In this document: piece after piece, positions 31,231-42,507 of the stretch
Position numbering within the stretch: the stretch's first letter is position 1
Layout: every line of letters starts with the position of its first letter
Assembly: GCF_949628265.1 (NCBI RefSeq)
Contig: NC_088789.1
Span: 29,319,883-29,383,882, forward strand
Reading direction: 5' to 3'
DNA length: 64,000 nt
Source of the DNA: Cloeon dipterum
Taxonomy: Eukaryota > Arthropoda > Insecta > Ephemeroptera > Baetidae
Position numbers and translations under genes: made by a program
The notes under the pieces: generated by a model
What the model saw: the letters and a program-made list of their open reading frames with translations, nothing else
Database searches by the model: none
What the model was told of the DNA's origin: nothing

Positions 31231-32973
31231 ATGTCTTCGTCATTCATGAGCGTCCAAGAAACGAGTCGTTTCCTAGAAAAAACGACAACCGGTCTTTCGC
31301 CTTTGATGCTTGCAGCCAAGGAAAGTGACCTGAAGCACTGCCTTGAATTGGTTGAAAAATCAGGCGAAAGGGCTGATGCAACAACAGAATTCGGAGTAAC
31401 CCTGCTTCACATTGCTGCGACGAACAAATATTATGGAATGGACATAATCCGTCATTTCAAGTTTGAAGCAGGGCTCGATTTGAAGAAAAAAGATGCTGAT
31501 GGCGAAGAACCGATCCACTATGCGGTTCGGCTGGCCGACTTTGAGCGAGCAAAGGAACTGCTGATTCTAAGAAACAACATATCGAATATACTCCACTACT
31601 TCGTCACAAAAAACAACTTGAAGTTCAGCAAGATTGTTCATCAACACGATGCCAAGCTGGTAAAGGAATTCGACTCCAAGGGTAGATTGGCCCTCCACAT
31701 CGCAGCCGAACTTGCGGGTCCGGAAATGGTCAAGTGGCTTGTTTGCGAGGCTGGAGTCAAGGTCAGGGCCTTGAGCAAAGACAAGTCATCAGCTTTGCAC
31801 TTCGCTGCGCGAAATAGCCGAATCAGATACGCAAGAGAAATGATGGTGTTTTTGTTGAGTAAAAAGTTGAAGAAGTACGCCAAAAATGAGTCTGGAGAAA
31901 CGCCAATGCACGCAGCGCTTTCCGTGGAAAACGTCTATGTCGCTCGTGACTTGTTGGATGCAGGTGTGAGGGTTAAGAAGTGTGATCCGAATATTTTGAT
32001 GTACTGCGTGAAGATCAACAAAATCAAAAGTGCCAAATTTATTTTCAACAGGAATTCGCATCTTATGAAAGGGATCGATTCAGCAGGTTGCAATTTACTC
32101 CACGTCGCAGCAGAGTTTTCGAACAAGGAAATGTGCGAGTGGATCATCACCAAAGATGTAATCAATCCCAAGAAATTGTGCGCCTCAGAATTGAAATCCA
32201 CCGTCTTCCACCACGTGGCAAAAAACAAAGCGCACGGGGTGGAGCTCGTCCGTTACTTCGTCGGCTTGAAAGTTGATCTGAATAAAAGGGACAAATCAGG
32301 GGAAACTCCCCTCCACTATGCGCTTCGGAACGAAAACCTGGAGGTCGCCGACGAGATGATTAGCAACGGCGCTGATTTGGATGTTAAGTTGGATCAATTG
32401 AACTTGTTATGGTTCTGCATTTCAAAAAACATTTTGAAGAGTGCCAAATTCGTGCATTCAAAGGACCCAAGTCAGATGCAGGTGCAGGGAAAAGAAGGGG
32501 AAAACGCTCTTCACCTCGCGGCAGCCAACGCCGATCTAAATATGTGCCAGTGGCTTTGCAATGTCCACCATTACGCGCTATCCTTGACCGAGGAAATCCA
32601 CAACTCCGTTCTACATTTCGTCGCCTGCAACGAGAAGTACGGACAAAGCCTCGTCAGCTTTTTTGATTCCAAGAGTGTGGACATTAATGGTCAAAACAAG
32701 AACATGGAGACGCCCCTGCACGCTGCTCTGTGCAAAGAGAACATCAAAGTCGCCGAGGAGCTGCTTAAATTCGGCGCTGATATAAATGTCAAAATCAATA
32801 ATGACAACCTTCTGCACTTTTGCATCCGCAGAAATAAACTCGCCAGCGCCAAATTCGTGGCAGGAGTCAAGCCAGAACTTGTTAAGGAAAAATGCTCTGG
32901 AGGAGAAACTGCGCTTCAACTGGCCAAGAAAATCGAAAATCTCGAGAATTGCATGCTTCTCACTGAAATATAG
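31231..32973 (+). CDS. Ankyrin super-repeat protein C2
   Basis: A 580-aa single coding exon starts MSSSFMSVQETSRFLEK, the same length as C1 and very similar throughout. Four ETPLH-type landmarks (GEEPIHYAV, GETPMHAAL, GETPLHYAL, METPLHAAL) mark the super-repeats. The last 20 residues differ from C1 (KKIENLENCMLLTEI in place of KEHADLEFCTFLTEM), which may be a converted patch. No signal peptide or membrane segment. It belongs to the E2-D2-C2 block that is duplicated as E3-D3-C3, about 8.46 kb further on. Confidence 0.8.
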   Translation: MSSSFMSVQETSRFLEKTTTGLSPLMLAAKESDLKHCLELVEKSGERADATTEFGVTLLHIAATNKYYGMDIIRHFKFEAGLDLKKKDADGEEPIHYAVRLADFERAKELLILRNNISNILHYFVTKNNLKFSKIVHQHDAKLVKEFDSKGRLALHIAAELAGPEMVKWLVCEAGVKVRALSKDKSSALHFAARNSRIRYAREMMVFLLSKKLKKYAKNESGETPMHAALSVENVYVARDLLDAGVRVKKCDPNILMYCVKINKIKSAKFIFNRNSHLMKGIDSAGCNLLHVAAEFSNKEMCEWIITKDVINPKKLCASELKSTVFHHVAKNKAHGVELVRYFVGLKVDLNKRDKSGETPLHYALRNENLEVADEMISNGADLDVKLDQLNLLWFCISKNILKSAKFVHSKDPSQMQVQGKEGENALHLAAANADLNMCQWLCNVHHYALSLTEEIHNSVLHFVACNEKYGQSLVSFFDSKSVDINGQNKNMETPLHAALCKENIKVAEELLKFGADINVKINNDNLLHFCIRRNKLASAKFVAGVKPELVKEKCSGGETALQLAKKIENLENCMLLTEI

Positions 32974-33959
32974 GCTCCGTTACCATCATCGTGCAAAGTG
33001 AAATTCCCCTGGCTCTTGGATTGGAATCAGTCTCCACAAGCATATTCAATTAATCGGATGAAAAATGAAATATTTTAGCATTTTAAAAATAAGGCGAAAT
33101 AAAAAAATGGCAAACAAGCCACGTAGAATATAAATTGCTTTTTTATTTTAAATTTGAAACAAAAGTGGATGTATTTATGCTATAGCAATTGGCATCAATC
33201 TATATTTTTTGAACGAATATGTTGCATTCCTATACATTTTAGGACAGAACTTAAATAGTTAGCAAAATAAATCGAATATATTTTCTTGAAAGTCATGAAC
33301 ATTAGTTAGTTTTAAGGGCTGGTAGGCCCCAATTTGCAAATTCGGCCGCTGCACCGAAATTTGACTGAAATTCCCAGGATGAATATTTTTAATTATTATA
33401 TATCCAAATGTGTTAAGTTTAGTGAGCCTGTGCTTGATCCTTGCGAGCGGTGTTTGTTAAGGTTTGTTACTCCCCTTAGCGTTGGAGGGGAAGGTAAAAG
33501 CGGTGGCGGATAAACGAGCGGGCACGCGACTTTGGATGTTGAATGGAGCAGAAACTGAGCAGCGAGACAACGAAAGACGAGTGAAATGCTGGCGGCGCAG
33601 CGCTGGTGAAATTAAAATTTAATTGTGATGCCTGCTTTTTCGGTTTTAACATGTTGAAATAAAAAATAAGTTTTCTTAAGTATTTTCCTTTCCCTTTTCG
33701 TCTTCTCTATTCTCTTGTATGTCCTTTAAAAACACGAAATGACAGCACTACATATTTAAGCGTTGCCAAATAAATTATTTTTCTCAACCGGCTGACAAAG
33801 AGTTTGGTAGCCCATCTCCACCTAGCAGCCAGACGTATGAGGTTGAAGATGGACAGGTCAACCTGCCATATACAAAAAACTCAACTACTTCCTCAGAACT
33901 TAGATTGTCTTCAAGTCAAAACAAATAACTGCACTCAGAGCCGGCAAATTTGTTCAATT
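32974..33959. other. C2 3' flank
   Basis: The conserved C-type 3' flank recurs after C3 (41060-41960), and in inverted orientation at about 50640-51120 and 57790-58270. No coding sequence. Confidence 0.5.
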
Positions 33960-33969
33960 AAAAGTTATT

Positions 33970-34128
33970 AATTAAGGAATCAGGAAGCCAGTAGTTACCA
34001 GTACTCATTAAAGCAATTGCCATCAACAGGCACATCAAGAAAACATTGCCAAATAGAAAAATAGCCAGGCTATAGGGTAAAATCTATAAGGGTAAAATTT
34101 ATGTCTTCTTTCTTGTGCAGGTTTTCGT
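33970..34128 (-). pseudogene. Remnant of T-family exon 3
   Basis: On the minus strand the end of a T gene is recognisable: the acidic start, the second helix and the FPxx terminus, with small deletions. It is cut at about 34128, where sequence jumps to the G upstream block (TTTTGTGCTAATGGAATCC). Exons 1 and 2 are missing. This is a recombination scar between a T gene and the G module. Confidence 0.65.
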
Positions 34129-34605
34129 CATCAATTTTGTGCTAATGGAATCCAGAATTCAGATACACATTGTTGAGTCCCCCATTCCCATTAAAAATAA
34201 AATACAACAAAGTGAAGTTAACAAAGGTTTCTCACTTTTCATCGACTCAGTTGTTTAATTGGCCAGTAGGAACTAGAACGTGTCCAAAAAAAAAAAAAAT
34301 AAAAAAAATACAAGCTTCAACTGTCGAGAACAATTCCGGTATTTTTTCATCCCTTCAAGTAAAAATGCTTGTGACTTTCACATTTTTTATCACCAAAAGA
34401 AAATTTGTTTATAGATAAGAAAAATTAAGTAATTTAAATAAACTTGTACCTATATAAATGATCGATTTAAGTTTACATTTAAGAATTTTGAAAAAGAGTT
34501 AACCAAATTATTTATCTTTGGTAAATAAGTACATAAACTGCTTTCCTTGAAACAACACAAATTTTTAAATATTTTTTCAGCAGTGTTTTCCCCCGCTTAT
34601 ACGTT

Positions 34606-34701
34606 ATGAAGAGATCGCAAACTTTCCATTTCCACGAGGCCGGCCGCACAAGCAAATTTCCAGAGCTTATTCTTCCAACGCAGAAGTTGCGCCTACCATA
34701 G
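34606..34701 (+). pseudogene. G frame, copy 2, truncated
   Basis: It keeps MKRSQTFHFHEAGRT and the flanking splice signals, but an in-frame TAG at 34699 ends it after 31 codons. The following sequence is diverged from G1. The upstream module spans 34130-34605. Confidence 0.5.
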
Positions 34702-34829
34702 AATAGATGCCAAAAGCCATGAAGAAGCACACGAAAATAATTAATCGTTTGACGTGGTGGCACCAGTCTCTCACAGCTTTTATATCCTTCAATAGCAAAC
34801 CGTTAACAACGTGTTAAGGTGAGTTTTTT

Positions 34830-35772
34830 CCTCATCAAATCTTCCACCAAATAAATCAGTGTTCAAAATTTTATGCCTAATTTGAAATAAAAAAATAGTC
34901 CTGTAAAAATTTAATTAGAGCTAAGAAAAATACAATTTAAGTTTAAAGTTAATATATTTTTTAAAAATTAAAATTTTAAAAAAAAATTGAAATTCTGAAT
35001 TAAATTGTAAATTACACGCCGATATGTATTAATAAGTTTTTTTTTATCATTAACCAGTTTTGTCAGTCAAGTATTGCCAATTCTTAAAAATGTCTCAATT
35101 CATATAACATCGAGTGTAAAAACAAAATAAAATGGTAAAACTGCAATCTTAAATTTCTTTTAAACTATATTAAATTATATCAGCCGCAATGTCAATTGAC
35201 CTATTTTCCACGTCACCGCAACGCAGCAACAAATAATGTTTAATTCATTCACCTGCTCCGTTTCATTTTCATTCTTTATTATTAAGCACGGATCATTGAG
35301 AGCCCTCAGCTCTCTCCACCGGCAGCTGCATGCTCGCCGCCCCTTGCTGATTGCTCTCTCCTTTTACGCAGCGACCAATATCGCCAGAAGCGGCGTTTGT
35401 TCACAAAAGCAGCGCTGTTTGATTGAATCTCGATAAAATACGATCTCTGTTTACCGGAACAGATTCACAGTAATCGCGTAAATTAAGGCTGCTTTAACAA
35501 CAGCTATCTAATAGACGCGAGTAAAACAAATAACTATGCATAGTTCCAAAAGTATTACATCAAAAACAACAAAATCACCCAACAAATCTTTATTCATTTT
35601 TCGTGAAAAATTGTTTAAACAGCCAAAGTCTAAAGTTTTGTTTGTGTTTTTCAAACGCTACTTCAGCTCCAAGAAGTGGCAAACGATCAGTTCATTCTCC
35701 TGCACACTCGCGTGATCACCAGATTTCAAGATATTTTTCTCTCTCTGAAGCGCCGCACATTACTCGCTTAAA
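34830..35772 (+). promoter_or_regulatory. G2-E3 spacer with E3 upstream block
   Basis: The AT-rich paralog of the G1-E2 spacer, without the GC-rich island. The E upstream block lies at 35180-35545. A TCAGTT initiator-like motif falls near 35690, as before E1. Confidence 0.45.
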
Positions 35773-36028
35773 ATGTCCACCACTGGTTACATCTTTTTCG
35801 ATTCCTCGCTCTTCATATTTTGGCTAGTGGTTGCTGTAATAATCCTCCTCGTTGTCGCAGCCAGCTCCAAACATATCCTGATTAAGGCAGACCTCGTTAG
35901 AGTTATTGTGTATAGACACAAAAGGTAAAATATTATTTTGGCTTTTCCAAAGGTTCGAAATTATTACATAATTTTTATTTTTCAGCAATAGGATCCAAGC
36001 TGTACCACAGGAAGTAGTGCAAACATAG
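35773..36028 (+). CDS. Small single-pass membrane protein E3
   Basis: Exons 35773-35924 and 35986-36028. The normal stop TAA is CAA here, so the protein gains two residues (VVQT) to a TAG at 36026-36028, 64 aa. One helix position changed to W (FIFWLVV). The donor GTGAGT after the stop is retained (about 36031) and the D3 acceptor lies near 36500. The AATAAA present in E1 and E2 within the spacer is AATACA here, which would weaken a separate E3 polyadenylation. Confidence 0.7.
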
Positions 36029-36587
36029 TCGGTGAGTGCAACCTAGCTAGACTTTCAGAGTAAATATTAAAAAAATATCAATTAAATTAAAACTTTATAC
36101 AAACAATACATTAAATTGGTTCATTGAGTTTATTGTTTGTTAAATATAGCAAGAGTTTTTATCTCTAAAAAGTGCGCAATAATGAAATGAGAACCGATAA
36201 GTCGTAAAAATTCAGATTTATCGAAAAATTAAATGATTCCCTCTCATGTCCCAATGCTGTGGGAAGTGTGAGCAAATTTTTTTTTAATTCGGGAAATTAT
36301 AATCATACTATAAAAAGTAGTCAGTTGATGCTCGCCAGTTTATCTTTTTCTTTATTTCTATTTAAATTAAAGCTTTACTTTAAGTAAATATAACAAATTT
36401 GTTTACTTGAACGTTCGAATTGCTAAAAGTATGTTTTTCTAGTCATTTTTAACTTTGAAGTTTGGACCCTGCTTAAATACAATCCCCTCCTCTCTTTCAG
36501 ACTAGACACTTCAGTTCTCACCGAGGATCGAAAGGCATCAGACACACATATCTACATCCAACTCTCTAATTTTAATAACAAGAAAAA

Positions 36588-38140
36588 ATGGCCAACGAAG
36601 ACGCAGGAAATCCATCCTCTCTGCAGGATGAAGCCACGACGGTCGATTTATCCAACACGGACTATCTCTTCAGGTGCATCGACCGCCTGAGGCCCACTTC
36701 CGAATGCCCTTACGAACCGTTTTGCTTCGCCAAAATGCCTCGGACCAGGCGAGAAAATATTCTGAGGCTGCTCGCGTTCGCCAACGACGATGTGGAGCCT
36801 CAGCACAAGATCCCGGATCCGCGGATGCTGGAAGTTTTTAAGGTTTTGGTGAAGGATCCGATTGAACGGATCGAGTTCATGCCCAAAAGCCCTGGACAAG
36901 CTGACACTTTTTTTCTGCCAGCGATCGAAGGAGTGGCGGAGAGCAACGCTCACAGCATCAGATTGCTGAGGGTGAACCTGATCTGCCCTAGTTTCTGGTC
37001 TCGACCCGAGGGACACGCCACTCTCAAGTTCAGAAACCTCCGGGAACTGCGAATGCCTGGTTTTGTTATGAGAACTGACGATTTTGATAAGGTGACCTCG
37101 GCCTTTCAACATTTGACCATCCTGGAATGCAACCTGCACTTCTCCTTGAACAAAGAAACCATGGCGGTGATGCTGAGGCGTTTGAAAAAACTGAAGAACT
37201 TCCTCTTTGACGTTGTTTCCGACGGGGAGGAATACTGGACTTCGAATAAGCCCACGGAACCCGACCGGTGCATCCCATACAGCCGGCTCTTGGTGCAGCA
37301 GTTCCCTTTTTTAACCGCAATCGGCTGCGATCCTGATTTGATTGGAGACCGTACGCAGTTCTATCACGAGTGGGAGTCCAGTATCTGCCACGTTTTGGAT
37401 GACAATGAAGCTGAGGCGCTGAACGGAGCGAGTGGACTCAAGCACCTGTTCGTCCGGCGTCAGATGCACCCCCGACAGGCAGAGTGGCATTCCGAATCCG
37501 CTGAAACCCTCTTTGTTGTCGGACTTTCTGGCTTTTTTGAGTGGGAATCGCTCTGCCGGCTGAGGAAGATCAGGAAACTTATCACGATCGATTGCTGTCC
37601 CACCAGGCAAATGGCATCAAGGTTGCGAGTCTCCATCAATTACAAGAAGAATATGCAAATTTTTCTGGTGGAAGAGCATCGCGCTCCAGACATCCGTCTT
37701 TTTATGACAATTAATCTCCTTCCTGCAACTTTGGACGGGATCGTGGAGTTGCACTTCTACGACATGCCGAAAAACATGAAAAGAATGGTCAACGTGATGA
37801 GGGCACCTGATTTGACGAGCATCCACTTAACCATTCGAAATCTGCAGAAATATAATCTGAAGGATGTCACGGACGCTTTGAAATCAAGAAAATGTGTTGC
37901 TCGCAGTCTTAAGTCCTTGATTGGTAAATATATTTTGTTTATGTTTGTGTGGTTTTCATTTATTGACTATGTTTTCTCCTCCCAGTTCAGATTCAAGAAC
38001 CTCTTGATTTGGAGAAGCAAGCAATCATGGGTGGCTTTCTCGGGGTCATCTGCCAAAAAGCGCCGAATTTACAAGATTTCCAAATCGTTGACTTTCGGAG
38101 CAAAGATCTTGTTAAATCCTATATTCATCTTGAGGAATAG
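36588..38140 (+). CDS. Leucine-rich, LRR-like protein D3
   Basis: Exons 36588-37923 and 37986-38140 give 496 aa, the same as D1. The intron is open in all of its frame here, so an unspliced reading would give a different C-terminus; the conserved phase-1 junction restoring VQI-EPLDLE in all copies supports splicing. Differences from D1 are scattered substitutions. The ATG context (AAAAAATGGCC) is good. AATAAA near 38181. It follows E3 at the same spacing as in the other two E-D pairs. Confidence 0.7.
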
Positions 38141-39691
38141 TATAGAATATGTGATGACAACATTTATGAGTTAGACTGTTAAATAAACACTTGTGATGAA
38201 AAGTAACAGAGAAAAATTCTTCTTTATGCACCTTACCTGGGATTGTACAAAAATTAAAAATTTTGATTACTTTCGAGATGGTAAAATGGTTGAATTTATC
38301 CCAAGTCCATTCCAATATAGGATATAAATTGAGATAGGAATTTTGAAATAGGAAATATTTGAGGTTTTCCGGATTCATCACCACATCAGGATAAGCTTTG
38401 CCGTTGAGAGTTACACATGACAAGAAGCACTCGTCAAACTAGACTTTTGTTGACAATCCAATTTTATGTGTGTGATGCTCTCTTTGTATAAAGGAGACAA
38501 TGGATGTTGTACAAAGATAATAGTTCTGTCATCAAGTTTCCATGTTATTTGAATTTTTTCATTGATTTATGCGTTCAATTAACCTGATTTTCATTAGTAT
38601 TTTTTTTCTCAAAATTCATTTTTACGATCAGAAAAGCATCTAAAAGATTCATAAAATTGGTAAATTTGTATTACACCACATAATTAAACGACTGATAATA
38701 CAAGACAAATTATTAAACAACTTTTAACAGGTTTGAGTTGTCTTATCATTAACAAAGGCTGACATGGCTATACACACATATATTTGTTAAAAAAGTATCG
38801 GGTAATTTTGATAAATGTTATTTGTTGAGAAAATTCCACTCTGAAGAGTATTTTGAATCGTTTGAATTCCCTTCAATCGTCTGAGAAATATTGCTTTGAT
38901 TATAAAGGCAGCGGAATCCGTGTTCTTCGAATTTTGAATTATCACGGAAACAGGCAGTATTTTAGTGCCTGCCACCTGGTGGCGTTAACCTTTACCCTGA
39001 GTTAACCTGTGCGCCCATGCGTACTGCAGGTTTAGTCATAAAACGATTATTCCATTTCTACCAGCCGAACGATAAGCAGCTATCGTGTTCGCTCACAAGG
39101 CCAGTCAAATTTGGTGCTTCGCTCTCGCACGCACGTAAGAAAAATATTATTATATTTTAATTAACCTTATCACGAAGTGATTGAGTCTTATTCAAAATAT
39201 CAATAAATCGATCATTTATTCCAGTACGGTGACCTTGCCCGTGAGAATTCCTGGAGTAAATTAAATATTGCATTCGTCTCGTTAAATTGACCTTCCCATT
39301 AATTTGGGGTAAGAAATTTATTTTATTTATTTGCTGAGATGTTTAATTTATTATTAACCTTAATATTGTAATTTTTTAATATGTTAATTAATGATTTTAT
39401 GACTCTCCGTAAATCCTCAAATTCTTTGTTGCATTCTAAATGTTTGGCATTATTGACTGAATTATTGTTTGTAATTCCAGATCAAATCTTGGGACGAACA
39501 AATAACTCTTTTATTCTGAATATTCAGGGAATTCAGATTCCTTTTCCCCAAAGTGGAAGTATGTAAATTATTTCTTTAAAAAATCCTAAATCTTCAATTG
39601 TTACTATAAACATCGAGATTTTTTTTATACACATCTTTTTAACGAATTTTATGAACTTCTTCCCACAGAGTTCAAGATTTTGAGGAAGAAA
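38141..39691. other. D3 3' flank, C3 promoter and 5' UTR exons
   Basis: Near-copy of 29687-31230. Untranslated exons of C3 probably end at 39134, run 39225-39308 and 39481-39558, and join the acceptor at 39661-39668. No other gene. Confidence 0.5.
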
Positions 39692-41059
39692 ATGGTTTTG
39701 TCATTCATGAGCTTCCAAGAAACGAAGCGTTTCCTAGTTAAAACGACAACTGGCCTGACGCCTTTGATGCTTGTAGCCAAGGAAAGTGACCTGAAGCACT
39801 GCCTTGAATTGGTTGAAAAATCAGGCGAAAGGGCTGATTCAACAACAGAATTCGGAGTAACCCTGCTTCACATTGCTGCAATGAACAAATCTGATGGAAT
39901 GGATATAATCCGTTATTTCACGCTTGAAGCAGGGCTCGATTTGGAGAAAAAAGATGCTGATGGCGAAGAACCAATCCACTATGCGGTTCGGCTGGCTAAC
40001 TTTGAGCGAGCAAAGGAACTGCTGATTCTCAGAAACAACTTATCGAATATACTCCACTACTTCGTCACAGAAAATAACTTGAAGTTCAGCAAGATTGTCC
40101 ATCAACACGACGGCGAGCTGGTTAAGGAATTCGACTCCAAGGGTAGATTGGCCCTCCACATCGCAGCCGAATTTGCTGATCCGGAAATGGTCAAGTGGCT
40201 TGTTCGCGAGGCTGGAGTCGACGTCGAGGCCCTGAGCAAAGACAAGTCGACAGCTTTGCACTTCACGGCGCGAAACAGCCAAATCCGATACGCAAGAGAA
40301 ATGATGGTGTTTTTCTTGAGTAAAAAGTTGAATAAGTACGCCAAAAATGAGTCTGGAGAAACGCCAATGCACGCAGCACTTTCCGTGGAAAATGTCAATG
40401 TCGCCGGTGAGTTGTTGAAGGCAGGCGTGAGATTTGAGATGTGTGATGAGAATATTTTAATATACTGCGTGAAGAACAACAAAATCGAAAGTGCCAAATT
40501 TATTTTCGACAAGAATTCGCATCTTTTGAAAGTTGATTCAGCAGGTTGCAATTTACTCCACATTGCAGCAGAGTTTTCGAACAAGGAAATGTGCGAGTGG
40601 ATCGTCAGCAAAAATGTAATCAACCCTAAGGATTTGTGCGCCTCAGAATTGAAATTCACCGTCTTCCACCACGTGGCAAAAAACAAGGCGCACGGGGTGG
40701 AACTCATCAGTTACTTCGTCGGCTTGAAAGTTGATCTCAACGACATTAATGGTCAAAACAAGAATATGGAGACGCCCCTGCACGCTGCTCTGTGCAAAGA
40801 GAACATCAAAGTCGCCGAGGAGCTGCTTAAATTCGGCGCTGATATAAATGTCAAAATTGACAATGACAACCTTCTGCACTTTTGTATCCGCAAAAATAAA
40901 CTCACCAGCGCCAAATTCGTGGCAGGAGTCAAGCCAGAACTTGTGAAGGAAAAATGCTCTGGAGGAGAAACCGCGCTCCAACTGGCCTTGGAACACGCCG
41001 ATCTCGAGTTTTGCACGTTTCTCACTGGAATATATAGGCTCCGTCACCTGCATCGTTGA
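39692..41059 (+). CDS. Ankyrin protein C3, one super-repeat deleted
   Basis: A 455-aa reading frame starts MVLSFMSFQETKRFLVK. Relative to C2 it lacks about 131 residues in frame: the sequence passes from GLKVDLN directly to DINGQNKNMETPLH near 40738-40746. That equals one complete 4-ankyrin super-repeat. Two extra bases before the C1/C2-type stop (GGAATATATAG) shift the last codons, so it ends TGIYRLRHLHR, running into what is 3' UTR in C1 and C2. The remaining repeats are in register, so a folded, shorter solenoid is plausible. Confidence 0.75.
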   Translation: MVLSFMSFQETKRFLVKTTTGLTPLMLVAKESDLKHCLELVEKSGERADSTTEFGVTLLHIAAMNKSDGMDIIRYFTLEAGLDLEKKDADGEEPIHYAVRLANFERAKELLILRNNLSNILHYFVTENNLKFSKIVHQHDGELVKEFDSKGRLALHIAAEFADPEMVKWLVREAGVDVEALSKDKSTALHFTARNSQIRYAREMMVFFLSKKLNKYAKNESGETPMHAALSVENVNVAGELLKAGVRFEMCDENILIYCVKNNKIESAKFIFDKNSHLLKVDSAGCNLLHIAAEFSNKEMCEWIVSKNVINPKDLCASELKFTVFHHVAKNKAHGVELISYFVGLKVDLNDINGQNKNMETPLHAALCKENIKVAEELLKFGADINVKIDNDNLLHFCIRKNKLTSAKFVAGVKPELVKEKCSGGETALQLALEHADLEFCTFLTGIYRLRHLHR

Positions 41060-41965
41060 AAGTGAAATTCCCCTGGCTCTTGGATTGGAATCAGTCTCCA
41101 CAAGCATATTCAATTAATCGGATGAAAAATGAAATATCGTAGCATTTTAAAAATAAGGCGAAATAAAAAATGGCAAACAAGCCACGTAGAATATAAATTG
41201 CTTTTTTATTTTAAAATTTTCACGAACAAAAGTAGATGTATTTATATAGCAATTGGCATCCATGAATAGTTAGTTAAAATAAATCGAATATTTTTTCTTG
41301 AAAGGCAATGACAAAAGTTATTTAAGGGCTGGTAGGCCCCAATTTGCAAATTCGGCCGCTGCACCGAAATTCCCTTGATGAATGTTTTTAATTATTATAT
41401 ATATCCAAATGTGTTAAGTTTAGTGAGCCTGCGCTTGATCCTTGCGAGCGAGGTTTGTTAAGGTTTGTTACTCTCCTTAGCGTTGGAGGGGAAGGTAAAA
41501 GCGGTGGCGGATAAACGAGCAGGCACGCGACTTTGGATGTTGAATGGAGCAGCGAGGTAACGAAAGACGAATGAAATGCTAGCGGTGCAGCGCTGGTGAA
41601 ATTAAGATTTAATTGTGATGCCTGCTGTTTCGGTTTTAACATGTTGAAATAAAAAATTACTTTTTCTTAATATTTTCCTTTCTCTTTTCGTCTTCTCTAT
41701 TCTCTAGTGTGTCCTTTAAAAACACGAAATGACAGCACTATAAATTTAAGCGTTGCCAAAAAACTTTTTTTCTCAGCCGGCTGACAAAGAGTTGGATAGC
41801 CCATCTCAACCTAGCAGCCAGACGTATGAAGTTGAAGATGGACAGGTCAACCTGCCTTATACAAAAAAATCAATTACTTTCTCAGAACTTAGATTGTCTT
41901 CAAGTCAAAACAAATAAATGCACTCAGAGCCGGCAAATTTGTCCAATTAAAAATTATTAATTAAG
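41060..41965. other. C3 3' flank
   Basis: Near-copy of the C2 3' flank (32974-33960), ending at the T4 gene. No coding sequence. Confidence 0.5.
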
Positions 41966-42507
41966 GCATCAGGGAACCAGTAGTTACCAGTACTCATTAA
42001 AGCAATTGCCATCAACAGGCATATCAAGCAAACCACACAAAAGAGAAAAATGGTCAGGCTCGCGCAAAAACATACAAGGGATAAATTTATGTCTTCTTTT
42101 TGTGCAGGTCTTCGTCTTCTTCCGTGTCATCGGTTTCCTCTTGCTGCGAAAAATAATTTTAAATAAAGAGTCAAAATACAAAGTAAAACAGACTCACCGA
42201 AAGAGTTGAATCTGTGTCTGGATCCTTTCCATTTGTTAGCCGTTCTTCATATTTGAGGGTCCATAGAAAAAGCTTCCATTCTTTTCTGAATAAAAATATT
42301 AAAAAAAATGTGAATTTCATTCGAGCGAGGAGTGAATTTAATTAATCTCACCTATAGCGTCGACTCGAGGCATCCTCCGTAGTTCGCCCGAAGGTGATCA
42401 ATCCACAGAAAATCAGCAAGACGATTGCTACTATCAGGGCAATGGGGGCGAACAAAATACATATAAGTAGCGATCCAGAGGGTGTTCAAAAGATCGTCAG
42501 AAAACAT
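41966..42507 (-). pseudogene. Two-pass membrane protein T4, two frameshifts
   Basis: The start (MFSDDLLNTLWIATY, ATG at 42507, another at 42510) and splice sites are recognisable. Exon 1 is 156 bases (42507-42352) instead of 152; the extra four bases inside the first helix shift the frame and give a stop at the exon end. Exon 3 also shares the one-base loss of T3. Neither membrane helix is encoded whole. Confidence 0.7.

Larger units (their letters stand above)
27313..41059. repeat. Duplicated E-D-C block, 8.46-kb offset
   Basis: E2/E3 start at 27313/35773 (8460), D2/D3 at 28131/36588 (8457), C2/C3 at 31231/39692 (8461). The constant offset across 4.5 kb of coding and non-coding sequence shows a single tandem duplication. 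E1-D1 (19957-22336) is an older partner without a C gene. Confidence 0.88.
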
